Assembly (NCBI GenBank): GCA_030760725.1
Contig: JASWHV010000005.1
Coordinates: 28,715,241-28,779,240, forward strand
Length of the DNA stretch: 64,000 nucleotides
Source of the DNA: Neostapfia colusana
Taxonomy: Eukaryota > Streptophyta > Magnoliopsida > Poales > Poaceae
Reading direction: 5' to 3'
Within the stretch, counting starts at the first letter, position 1; each line of letters begins with the position of its first letter. The notes beneath the pieces are model-generated. The model did not search any database. It was not told the origin of the DNA and saw nothing but the letters and a program-made list of their open reading frames with translations. Of this stretch, positions 21,129-33,193 are shown in pieces. Made by a program: the position numbers and the translations under genes.

Positions 21129-23414
21129 ATGGATTCCAACATGCCTCTGCCGCGTCCCACCCTGCCGGCCGAGCTTGGGGTAGTACGCAAGCTGCTGGGT
21201 TGGCACGCGGAGGAGCAAAAGCACTGGCTCCGGCGGGGATCTCTCCCTTGTGTCTGGACAGGGGGAAATTGTTTTCTTCACCGACTACGCCATGGCGGGG
21301 TTCATCCCGCCAATCTCTTCCTTCTTCGTGACGCTGCTGGAGACGTATGGTCTCCAGCTTCATCACCTCTGCCTCAACTCCTTTGCGATGGCCGCCATCT
21401 TCGTGCACTTCTGCGAGATGTTCATGGGAGTGCGCGCTTCAGCGACGCTCTTCCGCTACTTCTTCGTGCTGCGGACGACTGGGCGCGGCTCGAAGAATCA
21501 GCTGGGGGCGTACTACTTCCAGCATCGCTGCAAGGATCCGAAGGTCTCTGGGTACCTTCTACCCTTCGGCGCGGCGAGGTGGGAAAACTGGAGGGAGAAC
21601 TGGGTGATCGTGCAGACCGACGAGCATGATCTCCTTCAGCTGCCAACTGCCAGCCCGACCACCGAGCGTCGCTTCTGGGAGAAGATCCCGGAGCTGGAGC
21701 TGGAGTACGCGCCGGTCCTGGAGCGGATCCGGTTTCTGGCCAACGAGGGGCTGATGTCCCTGATGGTGCTGATAGACTTCCTGTCACGCTGCATTGCGCC
21801 CTTGCAACAGCGCAGCCGCCCGGTGTGGTACTACACCCGCGAGCACGACTGCACCAGATTGGAGACGGGTCTCGGATCCGACCCATCTGAGGAGATGTTG
21901 TAAGAGATGGTGGGAAGGGTGAGTGGCGACTTCATCAGCGGCAGCGACCTCACTTTCCTGGCCTCCTGCACTCCCCTTTTCTTGGAGCCGCAGTGGAGGG
22001 CGGAGTTGCTGCGGAAGATGCAGAACCTGGACGACATTGAGATCACCGTGCGTCAGGTTAGGGATGCCTTCCGGGGGATCTCGATCCCCGGGGTCGAGCG
22101 CTCCGGAGCGGAGCGCGAGGCGTTGGCTGCTGCCCAACCCGCACCGAGGGGCGATGGAGCTCGGACCGTCGACAAGGGGAAGGAGCCAGCCTCCGGGCAG
22201 TCGGAGAAGAAGCGTGCCCGGTCCCCTCCGAGGGTGCCGTTTGTGCCAATCCAGGGGACCGGGGTGCCCTTGCGCCCATCTTCAGGAGGCGCTGGTTCAT
22301 CGGGCGGCGATCCCAAGAGGCCTCGGGTCTTCCGCTCCGATGGGGCTCCTCTCGGACAGCAGTGGTCCGAGGAGCTCCGGGCGTCTCTCCTTCCTTCCTC
22401 AAGTGGAGGAGCTTTGAGGAGGGACGCCGGTGGGGCGATGCCCGGGGGTGAGCCAAGGGCTCAGACGCCCCGGCCAGCGAGCGTCCCGGCTGCAGGTTCG
22501 GCAGGCGGTGGCACCGGAAGGAGCAGCGCTGGGGCTCATCCGGAGGTGCAGGTGCCCCGGGCCTCAGGAGCTGGGTCGGTGAGTAGCGCTAGAGGTGCCG
22601 CCGACGGGGGCCCTACTGCTCCGCCTCCTAGGGGGGCTCCGGGTGTGCCTCCTACTCCGCTGGTCCGGGTACCTGCGGCGCAGGCGGCGGCGGGCAGCTC
22701 CGATGGTTCTATCCCGGCTCGGAAGCCGGGGCTCCATACCCGTTGGAGCGCTCGCGTCCCTCGGTAAGTGTTGTTCTTTACGGGTTTTAGAACTAGTGTT
22801 CTTTTGTCTTTTTATTAGCCTGAGAGCTTCCCATGTTGGCAGGGACTCATTGGCTGCCGGGGGCGAGTCTGTTCCCCTGCCATCTCTGGCTGGTGGAGGA
22901 CCTGTGCCGCAGCGAACGGAAGCTGCGGCGGCTTCGCCGGCCCCCAAGTCGGCGTAGGCTTCTTCTATGCCGGCGGGATCGACCCCTGCGGCGGCGGCTG
23001 CACCTTTTTGCCCCCTTTCGCTAGCTCGTAAGCCGGCGGTTGCTGAGGGCTCGGCGGAGCCGGCTGGTGGCGTCCGACTCTCCGGTGCTGAGGGGGGAGG
23101 AGCAGCTGCAGGCCCTTCCGCTTCTCCAGATCGGCACCTCATCCCGGTCGCCGAGATGCCAGCATCTCCTCCACCAAATGACGATGTGATGGAGGAGGTC
23201 GGGGGCACGGCTTTGGCCTCTGCGGCCCCACTGCCCCTTGCGGACGCCTTGGAGCAACCAAGGCGAGCGTCCGGCAGGTCCAGGCCCCCTTGGAGCGAAA
23301 GCGGGAGGTGCTGGCTGGGGAGAGGAACCTCCTCCTCAGCTGGGGGCACCTCCTGAGGCAGCGGTCTCAGGAGGCTAGGGCGGAGCTCGACTTGAGGCGG
23401 TCGAGGCTTGATGC
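21129..23414 (+). pseudogene. E4 antisense gene ('putative gypsy type transposon' domain protein)
   Basis: ATG at 21129 (MDSNMPLPRP); a frameshift near 21190-21250 leads into a long frame (FFTDYAMAGFIPPISSFF, RWENWRENWVIV, ERIRFLANEGLMSL) that matches the domain named 'putative gypsy type transposon' in grass annotations. After a TAA at 21901 it runs on in frame, Pro/Gly/Ala-rich with a basic KKRARSPPR stretch, to 22763. A candidate intron (22764-22842) joins it to a frame with TAG at 22955. The tail has the same acidic VMEEVGGTA motif as E2, a frameshift near 23250 and the start of the coiled coil. It is cut at 23414. Antisense to its element; function unknown. Confidence 0.75.
22764..22842 (+). 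other. Candidate 79-bp intron in the E4 antisense gene
   Basis: GTAAGT at the 5' end, T-rich interior with 'tttttattag', and TTGGCAG at the 3' end. Removal keeps the frame in phase 2 and places GESVPL next to the preceding Arg/Ser-rich part, as in the intronless E2 homologue (13160-13090, minus strand). Confidence 0.6.
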
Positions 23415-24355
23415 TGTAAGGGCCTCAGTTTTTGACACATGTTTGAAGTGTACATCACCACACACACACACACCTCATTTGAAGCAAGTTGATGAACACA
23501 TTTGAAGAGCAAGTAACCACCATCAACATGCTCATTAGAGAACAAACTCACATATTGCAGAAGTGGTATTTCCCACATGTGATATACAGGGCTGGGCATA
23601 TGAAAACTCCTACACATTGCTAGGGATGTCCATGCCAAGTTTCACCCAAATTCAAAACCTTTTTGAGATTATTTTGGGTATAGCTAGAAAGAGGGTAGTT
23701 TGCACTCAAATGCAAATTCAAACTGTTTTGATCCTATAAATTCAAAAGTGGGAGGCATATTCTTGCTCAGCACATTTTTGTGAGCTCACACACCAATTTT
23801 CACTCCATTTGGAGTTGATCTTGACATGAGCTAAGTGGGGCAAATTCAAACTTTATTTGAATTTCAAACTGAACATGTGCTGAAATTTATCCAAATCAAA
23901 ACCAATTTGAGTTCTAACCAATTCAAATGGTTCAAGGGTAGATAATTCAAATCACCAGGGGCTTTGTGGGAACTACTATTTACAACAGTGAATAGGATTT
24001 AATCTCAGAGGTTAAAAATGAAAATGGGACCCACATGTCAGCCACTGGGATGATTCAACCGACTGAGACTTTCTCACTCGGGTCTCCGGGCTTCAGCACA
24101 AGTCGGTTCACAGCCTTCTTAAGGCTCCCCCCCTCTCCTCAGCCGAAGCCCACGCCATTTTCTCCCCGCAAGAACAAAGCGCCGGAAAACTTTCTTCCGC
24201 CGCTCAGAACCAATCGGAGAGCTCCGATCACAGCCTCCCCGTCCCCTGCAGAGCTACGGCAAGGTACTAGGAACCCTCCTCGTTCTTCCCCGTTGCTAGA
24301 ACTCAGCTAAAACCTGTCGATCTCGGCTATACCAAGAGTTCAATTCAGTGACCTA
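23415..24355 (+). repeat. E5 5' LTR, left part
   Basis: Starts TGTAAGGGCCTCAG, comparable to the E7 LTR start TGTAAAAGTCCCAA. It is AT-rich, then GC-rich after ~24010, in the same order as E7. A short CA repeat lies at 23455-23473. It ends at the E6 insertion (TSD accta 24351-24355). Confidence 0.65.
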
Positions 24356-24499
24356 TGTGACACCCTCATCTCGGGTGTCAGCATATGTTCATGCTTTATG
24401 AAAAGGAAACATTTTAAGAAAAGAAGGAACAGAGAAAAATATCAAAAGGATAGCCAATAAGAGCCGAACCCAGCTCTCAGAAAGCGCCGAAGACAACTT

Positions 24500-25040
24500 A
24501 CAGCGGCCGCTGACCACGTGGCGTGTTCGGAGCTCGTCCCTGCGAGGTGGGGAGAGGTCCGCCGCTAAAATAGCTACGTGGCAGGTTCGGGACTCGTCTC
24601 CACAAAGGGGAGAGGTCCGATCCTGTGGGACACGTGTTGCCCTCGGAGCTAGCCTCTGCGGAAGAAGCAAAGGCATTTACGCAGGACACATGTCATCCTC
24701 GGAGCTAGTCCTCACGGAAATCAGAGGACCAGTCGCGCGGGATACGTGTCGATCTTAGAGCCCACCACTGAGAGATCCTGTTCTATTGGACACACGTCGT
24801 CACCGGAGCTTATCTCCGGGAGGTCTGTCGCTGCTGGACACGTGTCGACCTCGGGGCATGTCCCTGAAGAAAGAAGAGAGGAAAGACCAGCGCCAACACG
24901 TGGCGTGCGCGGAGCTCACCTCCAAAGGAGGGGGAGGTCTCGGTCGATTGACACGCGGCACAACCGGAGCTCGTCTCTGCGGAAAAAGGAGATACCAGGC
25001 CCCGGAAGGACACATGGAGCCTCCGGAGCTCATCACCGTG
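24500..25040 (+). repeat. G-box minisatellite in E6 5' LTR
   Basis: About ten ~56-bp units with cores such as CCACGTGGCG, GACACGTGTC and ACACGTGGCG, each followed by CGGAGCTC and a GGAGAGGTCC-like end. The same array is in the 3' LTR at ~46778-47315. Confidence 0.8.
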
Positions 25041-25220
25041 AGGGTAACGAGTTCTGGAGCAGCTGTACGCGTAAGAATACCGGTACGTAAAGGAAACCGA
25101 TCTGAATTCCACAACGTTACCGCACCAAATCAACTAAAGATAAGATGATAGGATCCAACGATGATCTGAATAAGACTCTTATTCGGGATACAATCAGATT
25201 AGTACTCTTCCCTTCCCGAT

Positions 25221-25228
25221 TATAAATA
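25221..25228 (+). promoter_or_regulatory. TATA box of E6 5' LTR
   Basis: TATAAATA in the context 'cccgattataaatagaaccc', ~180 bp downstream of the G-box array; the 3' LTR copy is at 47499-47506. Confidence 0.7.
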
Positions 25229-27346
25229 GAACCCAAAACTTCTGGCCGAAACCACAAACTTCTTTTGCAACTCCTGAGCCGACGACTTAGAGCCCTAGCC
25301 CTAACTCGCCGAGTAAACCATCGCCGGAGCGCTGCGAGGAAGATCGCCGGAGGAAAGCCCAGCGGTCTGAGGAGGATCTCGAAGACTGGGAGGAACGTAA
25401 GGTAGGCCCCAATACCACCCTACGATATCATTGTATTTTTCTTGCATCTGTTCTTTGGTTCCTTTCGAACAGAAGCCTTTTCGTGGACAGATCACTTGAT
25501 GATCAGATTGATCTAAAGACAAGATCATTGCCACGTCCACCTTTGATCCGAACACCTCTGTCCATGCAAGCCATGCAAGAACACACCAATCTAATAAAAA
25601 TCATAGGATAGCATGCATATGCATCATCGCATCTAGATTAATGTTTGTGCATGATATTGATTGCTGTGAAACTTGTATGCACGTGATCCTACCTAGCAGA
25701 ACAAGCTCAGGGAGCTGTCTACGACGAGCTGCAGCAACCAGGTTTTGAGATTCAAGAGCAACCGGAACCGCAAAAACAAGGCAAGTGATCCTTGACCATA
25801 TTGATCCTATGTTTTGGGTAAAACTGTTTTGTTTTGCGAAAAGGTGTGTGTGCCGAGTCAAACATGACGGGAAGCCCTTTTATAGGAGTTTACTAGTTTT
25901 GGTTAAACCACCCTTGTCGCCTGGGAAGTTATATGGTTTTTGCTTTATGCCTCGCTGAGTCTATGGGATTGGGAAGCGAGATAGATGTGTCTAGCTAACT
26001 GCACTCGTAATGATAATGAGAAACTGATGTTAATAATGGACATGGATCGGAGGGAGATCTAGGCAAGACTGGGTTTGTGAATGAGGTAGCATGAGATGGT
26101 GGTTTACTTGCCATAGATCTAAGGACCAGTTCATGCATGCACATGCCAGGATAACAGTGCCACCACAAGGCCAAGTATGGGTGCGGCTTAGCTGAGTAAT
26201 TAGGTAAGTTGCTAGAGTGTTATGGACTGTGGAAGGCACGGGGAATGGGAGTCGAGTGAGGACTGCCCTGGGAACTGCATGGCACAAGATGGGGCCCGTG
26301 GGTGGGAGAATTGGAGATTCTAGCCTGCCGGTGAAACCTTAGTGAGTCCATACATCTAGTAACCCCTTTGTAAAGGCTATTTTGTGATCTCTTGACCATA
26401 CACCGACGGATGTGTACTGGTATAATGGAGGTTCTGCAGTCACCGACGGGTGACGAAATCACAAACTTGTGGGTAAAGAGGTGCAAACTCTGCAGAGTCT
26501 AAAACTATCATGATAGCCGAGCTTACGGTCACGAGCACCTGGCTAAACTGCCATGATTAGTTGGGATGGTTATTGGGATGGTTATTGGGAAGGTTATTGG
26601 TTAGTGTTATTGGTTTGGTTATGGTTTGGTTGTTGGGACTGTTGAGTCCGGGTGATAAGATGCTTGCATGACTGTTGAGTCATGGCAACGAGATGGGTCT
26701 CGGTGTGAGACAAAGTTGTTTATGAGATGAGATGGTAGCGAATACGTGGAGGTATTCGTGAGATGGTAGCAAATACGAGGAGGTATTCGTGAGAAAGAAT
26801 GAGCATGGAAAGCGATGGAGGTATATTGGTAATTTAATACATGCTGGGATTACATTCATCTAAAGTTAAGTTGCTGTTTTATCATGGTTTTATAAATTTG
26901 CTTTTCTGCAAATGAGCCTTTTTATACCTACCTTGTTATGAGCTGCATATCATGTGTTTTCCCGCACTTGCTGAGTACATCATTGTACTCAAACTTGCAT
27001 TATTATTTCATCATCAGCAGCAGGAGAAGCCTACTATGAAGACCAAGTTGAGCATTATGGCGTGTGATCTGTTCTCAACCTTGCCTGTGGAGGGAGTAGA
27101 GATGGAGCCACTTCTGCTTAGATTTGCTTCCGCATTAGCTAAATTGCTTCCGCTTTAGAATAAAGACTTCCGCTGGTAGCATGAGTCCAAGACTCATGAG
27201 GTATTGTAATAAACTCTGTTATTCGTGGTAATATATAATCTGAATTCAGTTTGTGGAACGTATGTGTATGTGTGATGAACATCCTGGGCACACATATGCA
27301 TTAGTTCTCGGTTCCATGGTTTTCCCACAGAATTGAGGGCATCACA

Positions 27347-27458
27347 GATTGGTATCAGAGCCACGGGTTGACAGTAGGTTACAAGCCTAGATAGAAACCT
27401 TAGATTGATAATAGAGCCACGGGTTAACAGCAAGTTACACCCCTAAATAGGAGTCATA
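27347..27458 (+). repeat. Duplicated PBS leader of E6 (2 x 56 bp)
   Basis: The first unit (27347-27402) holds the intact PBS TGGTATCAGAGC at 27350-27361. The second (27403-27458) has the decayed version 'gattgataatagagccacg'. It parallels the three copies in E1. Confidence 0.75.
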
Positions 27459-30423
27459 GGTAGCTAAGCTACGCTGACCAAAGGAAGCGTCTTAGGGTGA
27501 ATGTAAAAGTCCCAAAACTTGTGAATAGAAAACTTAAGCTATGAATAAAGTTGAGTTTATATGCAAGAAATGGGACTTACAAAAACTTTTGTTTACTCAT
27601 GAAAGTGTTGGCATGAGCAATAAAACTTTGAATTCAGTTTGAATTAAGAGGGTCACTTCCAAAAAGAGGAGGGGCCATCTCCAAAGAGGAAAATGCAAAC
27701 TGATGTTTAAAAAAAGATGTATTTGCAATGACCAACTCATAGATCAGAGGGCATATTCAACTCCCCAGTTTCAAATTATGAAGAAGGCAAATTTTGAGCA
27801 AATTTGGAGGTGCTTTGATATGTGTATCAAAGCTACTTGTGAATTGTCATTGAAATTTGAATTCGAATTTGAAACTGAAGTAAAAATTTCCAAATTTCCA
27901 ATTGGCCTTTGAATTTGTGCTCATCATAGCTGAATTTGCCATGTGCCAAGATTTGGAGGTATTTGTGAAAGTTTTGGGGATAAGAAAGGGGGTGGGCCCC
28001 ACATGTCATAGTGACATTCAAACTTACCCTCGAAGCAATCTTGCAGTTTCCCTCGAGCGGCCGAGACCTTCCTCCGAACGACACCGGGGCGCCACCGAGG
28101 CCACCGCCTCACCCTCTTTCACGCGCTGGCGACCAGTTTACCGCCTCCCTCCCTACCTCGGCGTGATATTTTACCTCTGAACCGAGCCAACGGTGTTTCT
28201 TTTCCCCCTCCTCGCGCCCGATAAACCCTGAGCTCGCCGCCGCTCCGGGTCTGACCGGAGGTGCATGCCAAACCAGCGCGCAGCAACTTCTGAGCCGCAA
28301 AACGGCAAGGCCTGATCGTCCTCCACTCCCTCAGCTCAAGAGCAGTCCGGTTCCAGCCTCCCTTCCCTAGCAAAGCTCGTTTCAGCGGCAACCGAACTGC
28401 ACAGCAGATCGTCGCTCCCGTGGACAGCGGAGTATAGCGCCTTTCACGGCCAAGCAAGGACATCCCCGGACGTGCCAGCGAGCCCTGATGCTTCCACCCA
28501 AACCACAAGGCAAGCCGTGAACCACCAAGCAAGAATTCGTAAAAACATCGCCGGCGGCCACCGGGCGACGTTCTGGTACGAATTCTCCAAATTCTCACTC
28601 CTTTCTCGTCTTTACGTCACTAAACTGTGCTCAAAGGACCTAGACTCGAGGACGACCCGATCCCCTCCCCAATCCTGGCTTGAAACCCCATATTAGCAGA
28701 TCATTTGGAAGTTTCCGGGCGGCGATCATGGCGGGGACCCTCGGGCGTACGGTGAACCCCCACTTGCCGCCATTCCCTAGCCAGTTCGAGGCCATGCCGA
28801 GGTTGCCTGACCTTCACTGGTTCTGTAGAGCAAATTTCCCGAGCTTTTGGCGGGCTAGTGTGCTCGGGCCACGGTGCCGAAGCCTCACCGAGGTGTGCGC
28901 ACGTCGCCGACTGGTTTCCGGTCGCCGGCAGCCCGAGTGCACCGCACCGTTGAATTCCTCGTGGCTGAAAACCCCCAGGCGGCGAGTAGCAGGCCGGGAG
29001 ACGGTCGGGAAGCTGACTCCGGCGAGCTCCGACGAGTCTCCGGCGAGGGGGCGGCGCGGGAAAAGGAGGACGGGCCGAGGTTGAAGACGACTGGCCGGTC
29101 CCACCTGTCAGCGGCGATATTTTAAATCTTCGATCCGCTGCGGCCCCGGATCCGGTGTGGTGGCGCGGGAAAAGGTCTGTGGCCCCGTGTGGCTCGTGTT
29201 CCAGCGGTCGACACGTGGCCCTGTGGCCCACAGGCAGAGTTTGAACTTTTCCCGAATAAATTTGAATTCCAGATTTGGCTCAAACTTTGGATCTGCATAA
29301 CTTTTGCTAGAGAGCTCCAAATTTAGTGATTCAAATTGGGTTGGATTCAGGATGAAATGCTCTATCCAAATATGCAACCCAATTAGCATGAAACCAATAG
29401 AAAATTCTGGAAAATTCTTTAAACTTTTCAGCAAAAGAATTTTAGAGGGAGTTTGGTTCATCCAAAATCCCCCAAATTTTGCCAGGATAATCTTCAGGAT
29501 ATTAGGAGACTCCTGTAAAAGTTTCAGCTCATTTGGAGTTGATTTAGTTAGGATAATTCCAATTTCAAGCTTCTGTATTCAAATGAATACAGAAACATTT
29601 TCAGGAAATTTCCAAAACTTGGAAATTCAGTTCTGGCCATTCCTTAGCTCCAAAAATCCTAGGAAAATTCATGCATACTCCATGAGCTATGTATGAAATT
29701 ATAGTTCACTTGAATTTGCATGAAAGTGCAAATTTAATCAGAATTAATTCCTTTTTGCCTAAATGCTTAGGGAATTGTTCTGGGTGATCCACTCAGTGAA
29801 ATGTTCTAAATTTTGGTCCAGAGGACTTTCTTGTGACAAGGGACTCCCACGAAAATTTCCAGCTCCATTGGGGCCCTGGATCATTAGTGTTCTGTTCAAT
29901 CATTAGTTAATCCCCACCCAAGTGATGAACCCCACTTCTCACTTGATGATAGTGCTTAGACAAAAACCCAAACCACTAGCACCAGTTTCATTTTAAATTC
30001 TTAAACAAAGTTCCAGTTTCAAACTTGTCTTTAGAACTTGTTAGCAAAAAGTTTTATAATTAAACATATATACATATTCATAACGTGTAGTGATTAGACG
30101 TGGAAAGTGAAGAAGGAGGAGTTGAGCTTGAAGCAAGAAGCAAGAAGGCAGTGATTCAGCTTCAAGTCATCATCAGCAACTAAATTCATCTTATCTGACT
30201 TTAGACACCTGCAAAACCAAGGCAAGCCCCGGTTTGCATTTAAGTTGTTTTTAACAGTTTTCCGTTGTTCACTACTATTGGTCTTAGTTTGTATGTGCAT
30301 TAGGTCAAGGTGGTTTTATACCCCACTTGCATAACCAAAAATGAACCCTGAGGTCAAGGGTAGAAGGGTGTCATCGCTGTAGAATAAGGCCGTGCTAAAT
30401 AGGCTAGGACAGCCGGTAGAAGA

Positions 30424-30444
30424 CGAGTAGTTGGAAACTACTCG
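30424..30444 (+). promoter_or_regulatory. E7 LTR hairpin 1, conserved in E5
   Basis: CGAGTAGTT-gga-AACTACTCG, a perfect 9-bp stem. E5 has the same stem with a 2-nt loop at 51453-51472. In the E7 3' LTR one base has changed to give a G-T pair. Confidence 0.55.
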
Positions 30445-31040
30445 CGAGCTATAGTTTAGAATATCATAAGTGTGGTTGGGAAAGGAAGCAAACTAAAGTT
30501 TACATTTCTAAAGATGAGACCGGGCAGAGGGGTTAGGATGCGACAAGACGAGGTCTTGGTCGAGTAGCTCTGCCTGTGTCGGTTAAGGACCAATGCGTAT
30601 GCCGTGTCCAGGAGCAAGTATTGAGTTGTGTACCGGATGCTTACTGATATATGGGAACCAGGAAACCGATGTACCAGGTTCACTGGATTGTAGAGGCATA
30701 CCACATCGTCTCGTTAGACCTATGAGCCCGAGACGGCGCGACCGGTTCTACAATCTAGTGTCCTGAGAAAGGTTGCCACATACGACGTAATGAAGGACGC
30801 CAGAGTTGGGTCTTCAGAGGCGGGCGTATGTGTCGAGTTATCCGGGTAGTGTTTGATTCGAATAACCGTCCCTCGCGGTTAATGAGTACCGCTTGCTCCA
30901 ATGTTGTGACGTAGTTAATCAAATTGTGCGGAAACAGTTTGCAAAAGTATAATTGCTGCTATGATTAGGTTAAGTTGCATGAAAACCATGTTTGAGTAGA
31001 GATAGAGCTAACTAAAGTTAATTTCTACCTTGGGGCAAGT

Positions 31041-31087
31041 AACATTGGAATGAAGCGTTTCTTGTTTGATTGTGGAGTTCCAATGTT
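31041..31087 (+). promoter_or_regulatory. E7 LTR hairpin 2, stem covaries with E5
   Basis: AACATTGGAA (31041-31050) pairs with TTCCAATGTT (31078-31087). The loop contains GCGTTTCTTGTTTGATTG. E5 has ACATGAGAGA/TCTCTCATGT around the same loop sequence (52116-52160). The E7 3' LTR copy is at 41237-41283. Confidence 0.65.
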
Positions 31088-31310
31088 GCTGATCGCAAGG
31101 TCACTACTAGTATGGCTAAAATCTGAAAGTTAAGGATGAACTCATAGGCGAGTCTTTTCGCAAATGACAGGCTTAAGTCTTAGGTTACTTTCATGTAGAG
31201 TTTCATGTCTTAGGAAAGACGGTTAAGTCTTGCTGAGCCTTGTGCTCACTCTTGCTATATAAGTGGTTTTGCAGGTAAGCATCGACGCTATAAAGAGGGT
31301 TGTCCGGTGA

Positions 31311-31330
31311 GACTCGGAAACTTCCGAGTC
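31311..31330 (+). promoter_or_regulatory. E7 LTR hairpin 4
   Basis: GACTCGGAA-ac-TTCCGAGTC, a perfect 9-bp stem, present in both E7 LTRs but not seen in E5. Confidence 0.45.
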
Positions 31331-31630
31331 ATGTCACACTTGGAGAACCTAGCCGCTGCCATGTCTTCGTGTTGCTAGCGGGAGGAGTCCGCGGGCTGGA
31401 CCTCTTCTCGAGTGCTTCTTAGATATTCATCGTGAGCTGTTTATAGACTTCCGCTGTATCTATTTTATGTAAATTATTTACAAAGAATAATTGTAAGCTT
31501 CCGCTTTTGATTTATGTAATACTGTGTTCCTTATATGTGTGCTGTTGGGTGCCGCATAACACGGCACCACCCAATGCGATCCCCGGGCAAGGCGGCACGA
31601 CCTCGTGATCGGGATCGGGCCCTCTCAGCG

Positions 31631-31642
31631 TGGTATCAGAGC
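31631..31642 (+). promoter_or_regulatory. E7 primer binding site (tRNA-iMet type)
   Basis: TGGTATCAGAGC, 3 nt after the LTR end. Confidence 0.9.
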
Positions 31643-33193
31643 CGCATTGGTAATAGCGCACGGAATAAGGATCGTATTACGACAAAAACTTAGGATACGG
31701 TGAGGAAACGATATTAGGCCCACATAAGGACTATAGTAGTATAGTTACTTAAAGTGGCGTTGCTAACTTGTTATAATTCTGAAATTTTGATTATGCAACG
31801 ACGCACCTACGTTCTGGGAAGAATGGTAAGGAACGCCACCGAAAGCGGATCAATTTCGGTTAGCTCCCCTGACGAGGAAAGTGGTTCAGGGTTAGAACTC
31901 ACAGCTTGGTGTGAGATGTTAATATGAAACTCTTGGACTCTTCATGTTTCTGAGTTCATATGAAACGCTGATCCCTAGCGTGCATTAGGCAAGTAAGTGG
32001 AGACCCCATCATGTGGTCAGTAACGCGATAGTGTGTTCGTCTGGAAGTAGCCCAGGAGGACATACGCAGCGCTTGCCATCGGCGTGCCCTGCAGGGCACT
32101 AGGTGGTATTCGTTGGGTTGATAACATTCCCAACCGTGACGACCCGTTCATGACATACTCGGGTTCCCCGTCGTGTGGTGTTGAAACACGATCACGTGCC
32201 TTGAGACGTGGCTTAACTCAAGGACGGCCGTATGACAATGATACGGGCGTTTGTATTTACTTTCAAATATGGAACTGCCTGAAATGAAACAACCTTTGAG
32301 TGCACCACTATTGAGTGTTCTTCTGCAGGTACTAACCACGTACGTATCCCGTGTAGTACACGTGTGCGAGAGACCGTCTTAGTGCCACTGATAAAACGGA
32401 TATGCCGGTATAATCCGGTTTAGGGTTTTGTTTTGGTGAGGCAACGTAGTACCGACATGTTCTTACGGTGCATCGACATCATACTACACTTAATAATCTC
32501 TTCCCTATTAAGAAATAATTCATGAGCTAACTTTCAACTAAAACTGGAAGTTTGAAACAAATATTAGTTATTGAACTCTTATTTTGAGCTAAGATTCAAA
32601 TGAGAGTATAACTAGGTGTCAAAGTTTTCAAAAACAGAGTGCTCTGTTTCTGGCAGGAATTCTTGCTGGACTTTGACAGAGCATAACTCTGTGTATATTT
32701 AACCAATCAAGGTCTATGATACAGTTCTGGAAAGATTTTCAAGTGCTCTACAACTTCCTGGTAGGCCTCCAGAGCAGAATCACAATTTAATTTGGTGAAA
32801 AGTCCGGTTGAAGGCAAACTGTTCAAACCCAGGACAGTAGCAAAAACCTCTCTGGACCTTTCTGTTTTTAAGCCGTAACTTCCTGTAGGAAAATATTTAA
32901 GAAGCCTATAAGTACTTGTTGGAAAGCTACTGAAGTTTACTAAAACTTTTGTATTGAACTCAAGTCAAGAATCTGTTGATAACTTGAGTAAAATTTGGAG
33001 TTTGTGTGAGCTGGTCAGGGTAGTCCCGCTGATTAGCTTAGCGTACATAAGATTTGTTTAAACATGAATGTGGTTATGCTTTCAAAAAGTTCATGACATG
33101 TTCATGTTTTACTTATCTTTACTTACTACTGAGATAGAATTTTGATTGACTCAAAATTTTGTTTCGTGCAGTTTGGTACGCACACGTTCTCAA
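31643..33193 (+). other. E7 5' leader, non-coding
   Basis: About 1.5 kb between PBS and gag without a supported frame. Related in layout to the E5 leader (52687-54173): both have 'gtaccgacatg' (32450; 53276) and 'cgacg/cgacatcacac'-like stretches. It ends in a pyrimidine-rich tract and 'cgtgcag' that resembles a splice acceptor. Confidence 0.6.

Larger units (their letters stand above)
19433..23414 (-). mobile_element. E4: E2-family element, minus strand, 3' part only
   Basis: On the minus strand the 3' LTR (20625-19433) is preceded by the same conserved block as in E2 and by the antisense gene, which reads on the plus strand. The element is cut at 23414 by the start of the E5 LTR; its gag side and 5' LTR should lie beyond E5, outside the window. 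It sits in E3 gag. The bases left of the LTR ('agcac') are the candidate TSD. Confidence 0.82.
24356..27346 (+). repeat. E6 5' LTR (2991 bp)
   Basis: Contains the G-box minisatellite (~24500-25040), TATAAATA (25221-25228), two 31-bp repeats (26732-26793) with CGAATAC...GTATTCG, the TGAGTACA/TGTACTCA hairpin (26972-26991), the CATGAGTC/GACTCATG hairpin (27180-27198) and AATAAA (27208). Nothing coding is supported. Confidence 0.92.
27502..31627 (+). repeat. E7 5' LTR (4126 bp)
   Basis: AT-rich at both ends with a GC-rich middle (about 28030-29260) that holds several chance frames but no conserved protein. Hairpins lie at 30424-30444, 31041-31087, 31234-31248 and 31311-31330. I could not settle on a TATA box. 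Confidence 0.92.

Noticed and set aside
23455..23473. CA microsatellite
   Set aside because: Short simple repeat in the E5 LTR with no further signal.
28680..29231. Open frames in the GC-rich part of the E7 LTR (and the copy at ~38924-39433)
   Set aside because: They lie inside an LTR, differ in frame and length between the two copies, lack domain signals, and have overlapping frames on both strands.
31256..31262. TATATAA in the E7 LTR as a TATA box
   Set aside because: It lies next to the TGAGC/GCTCA hairpin, where family-A LTRs are already far downstream of their TATA box, and it is not kept in E5.
31271..31276. 'gcaggtaagc' in the E7 LTR as a leader splice donor
   Set aside because: The start of transcription is unknown and no equivalent donor was found in E5; too weak to annotate.
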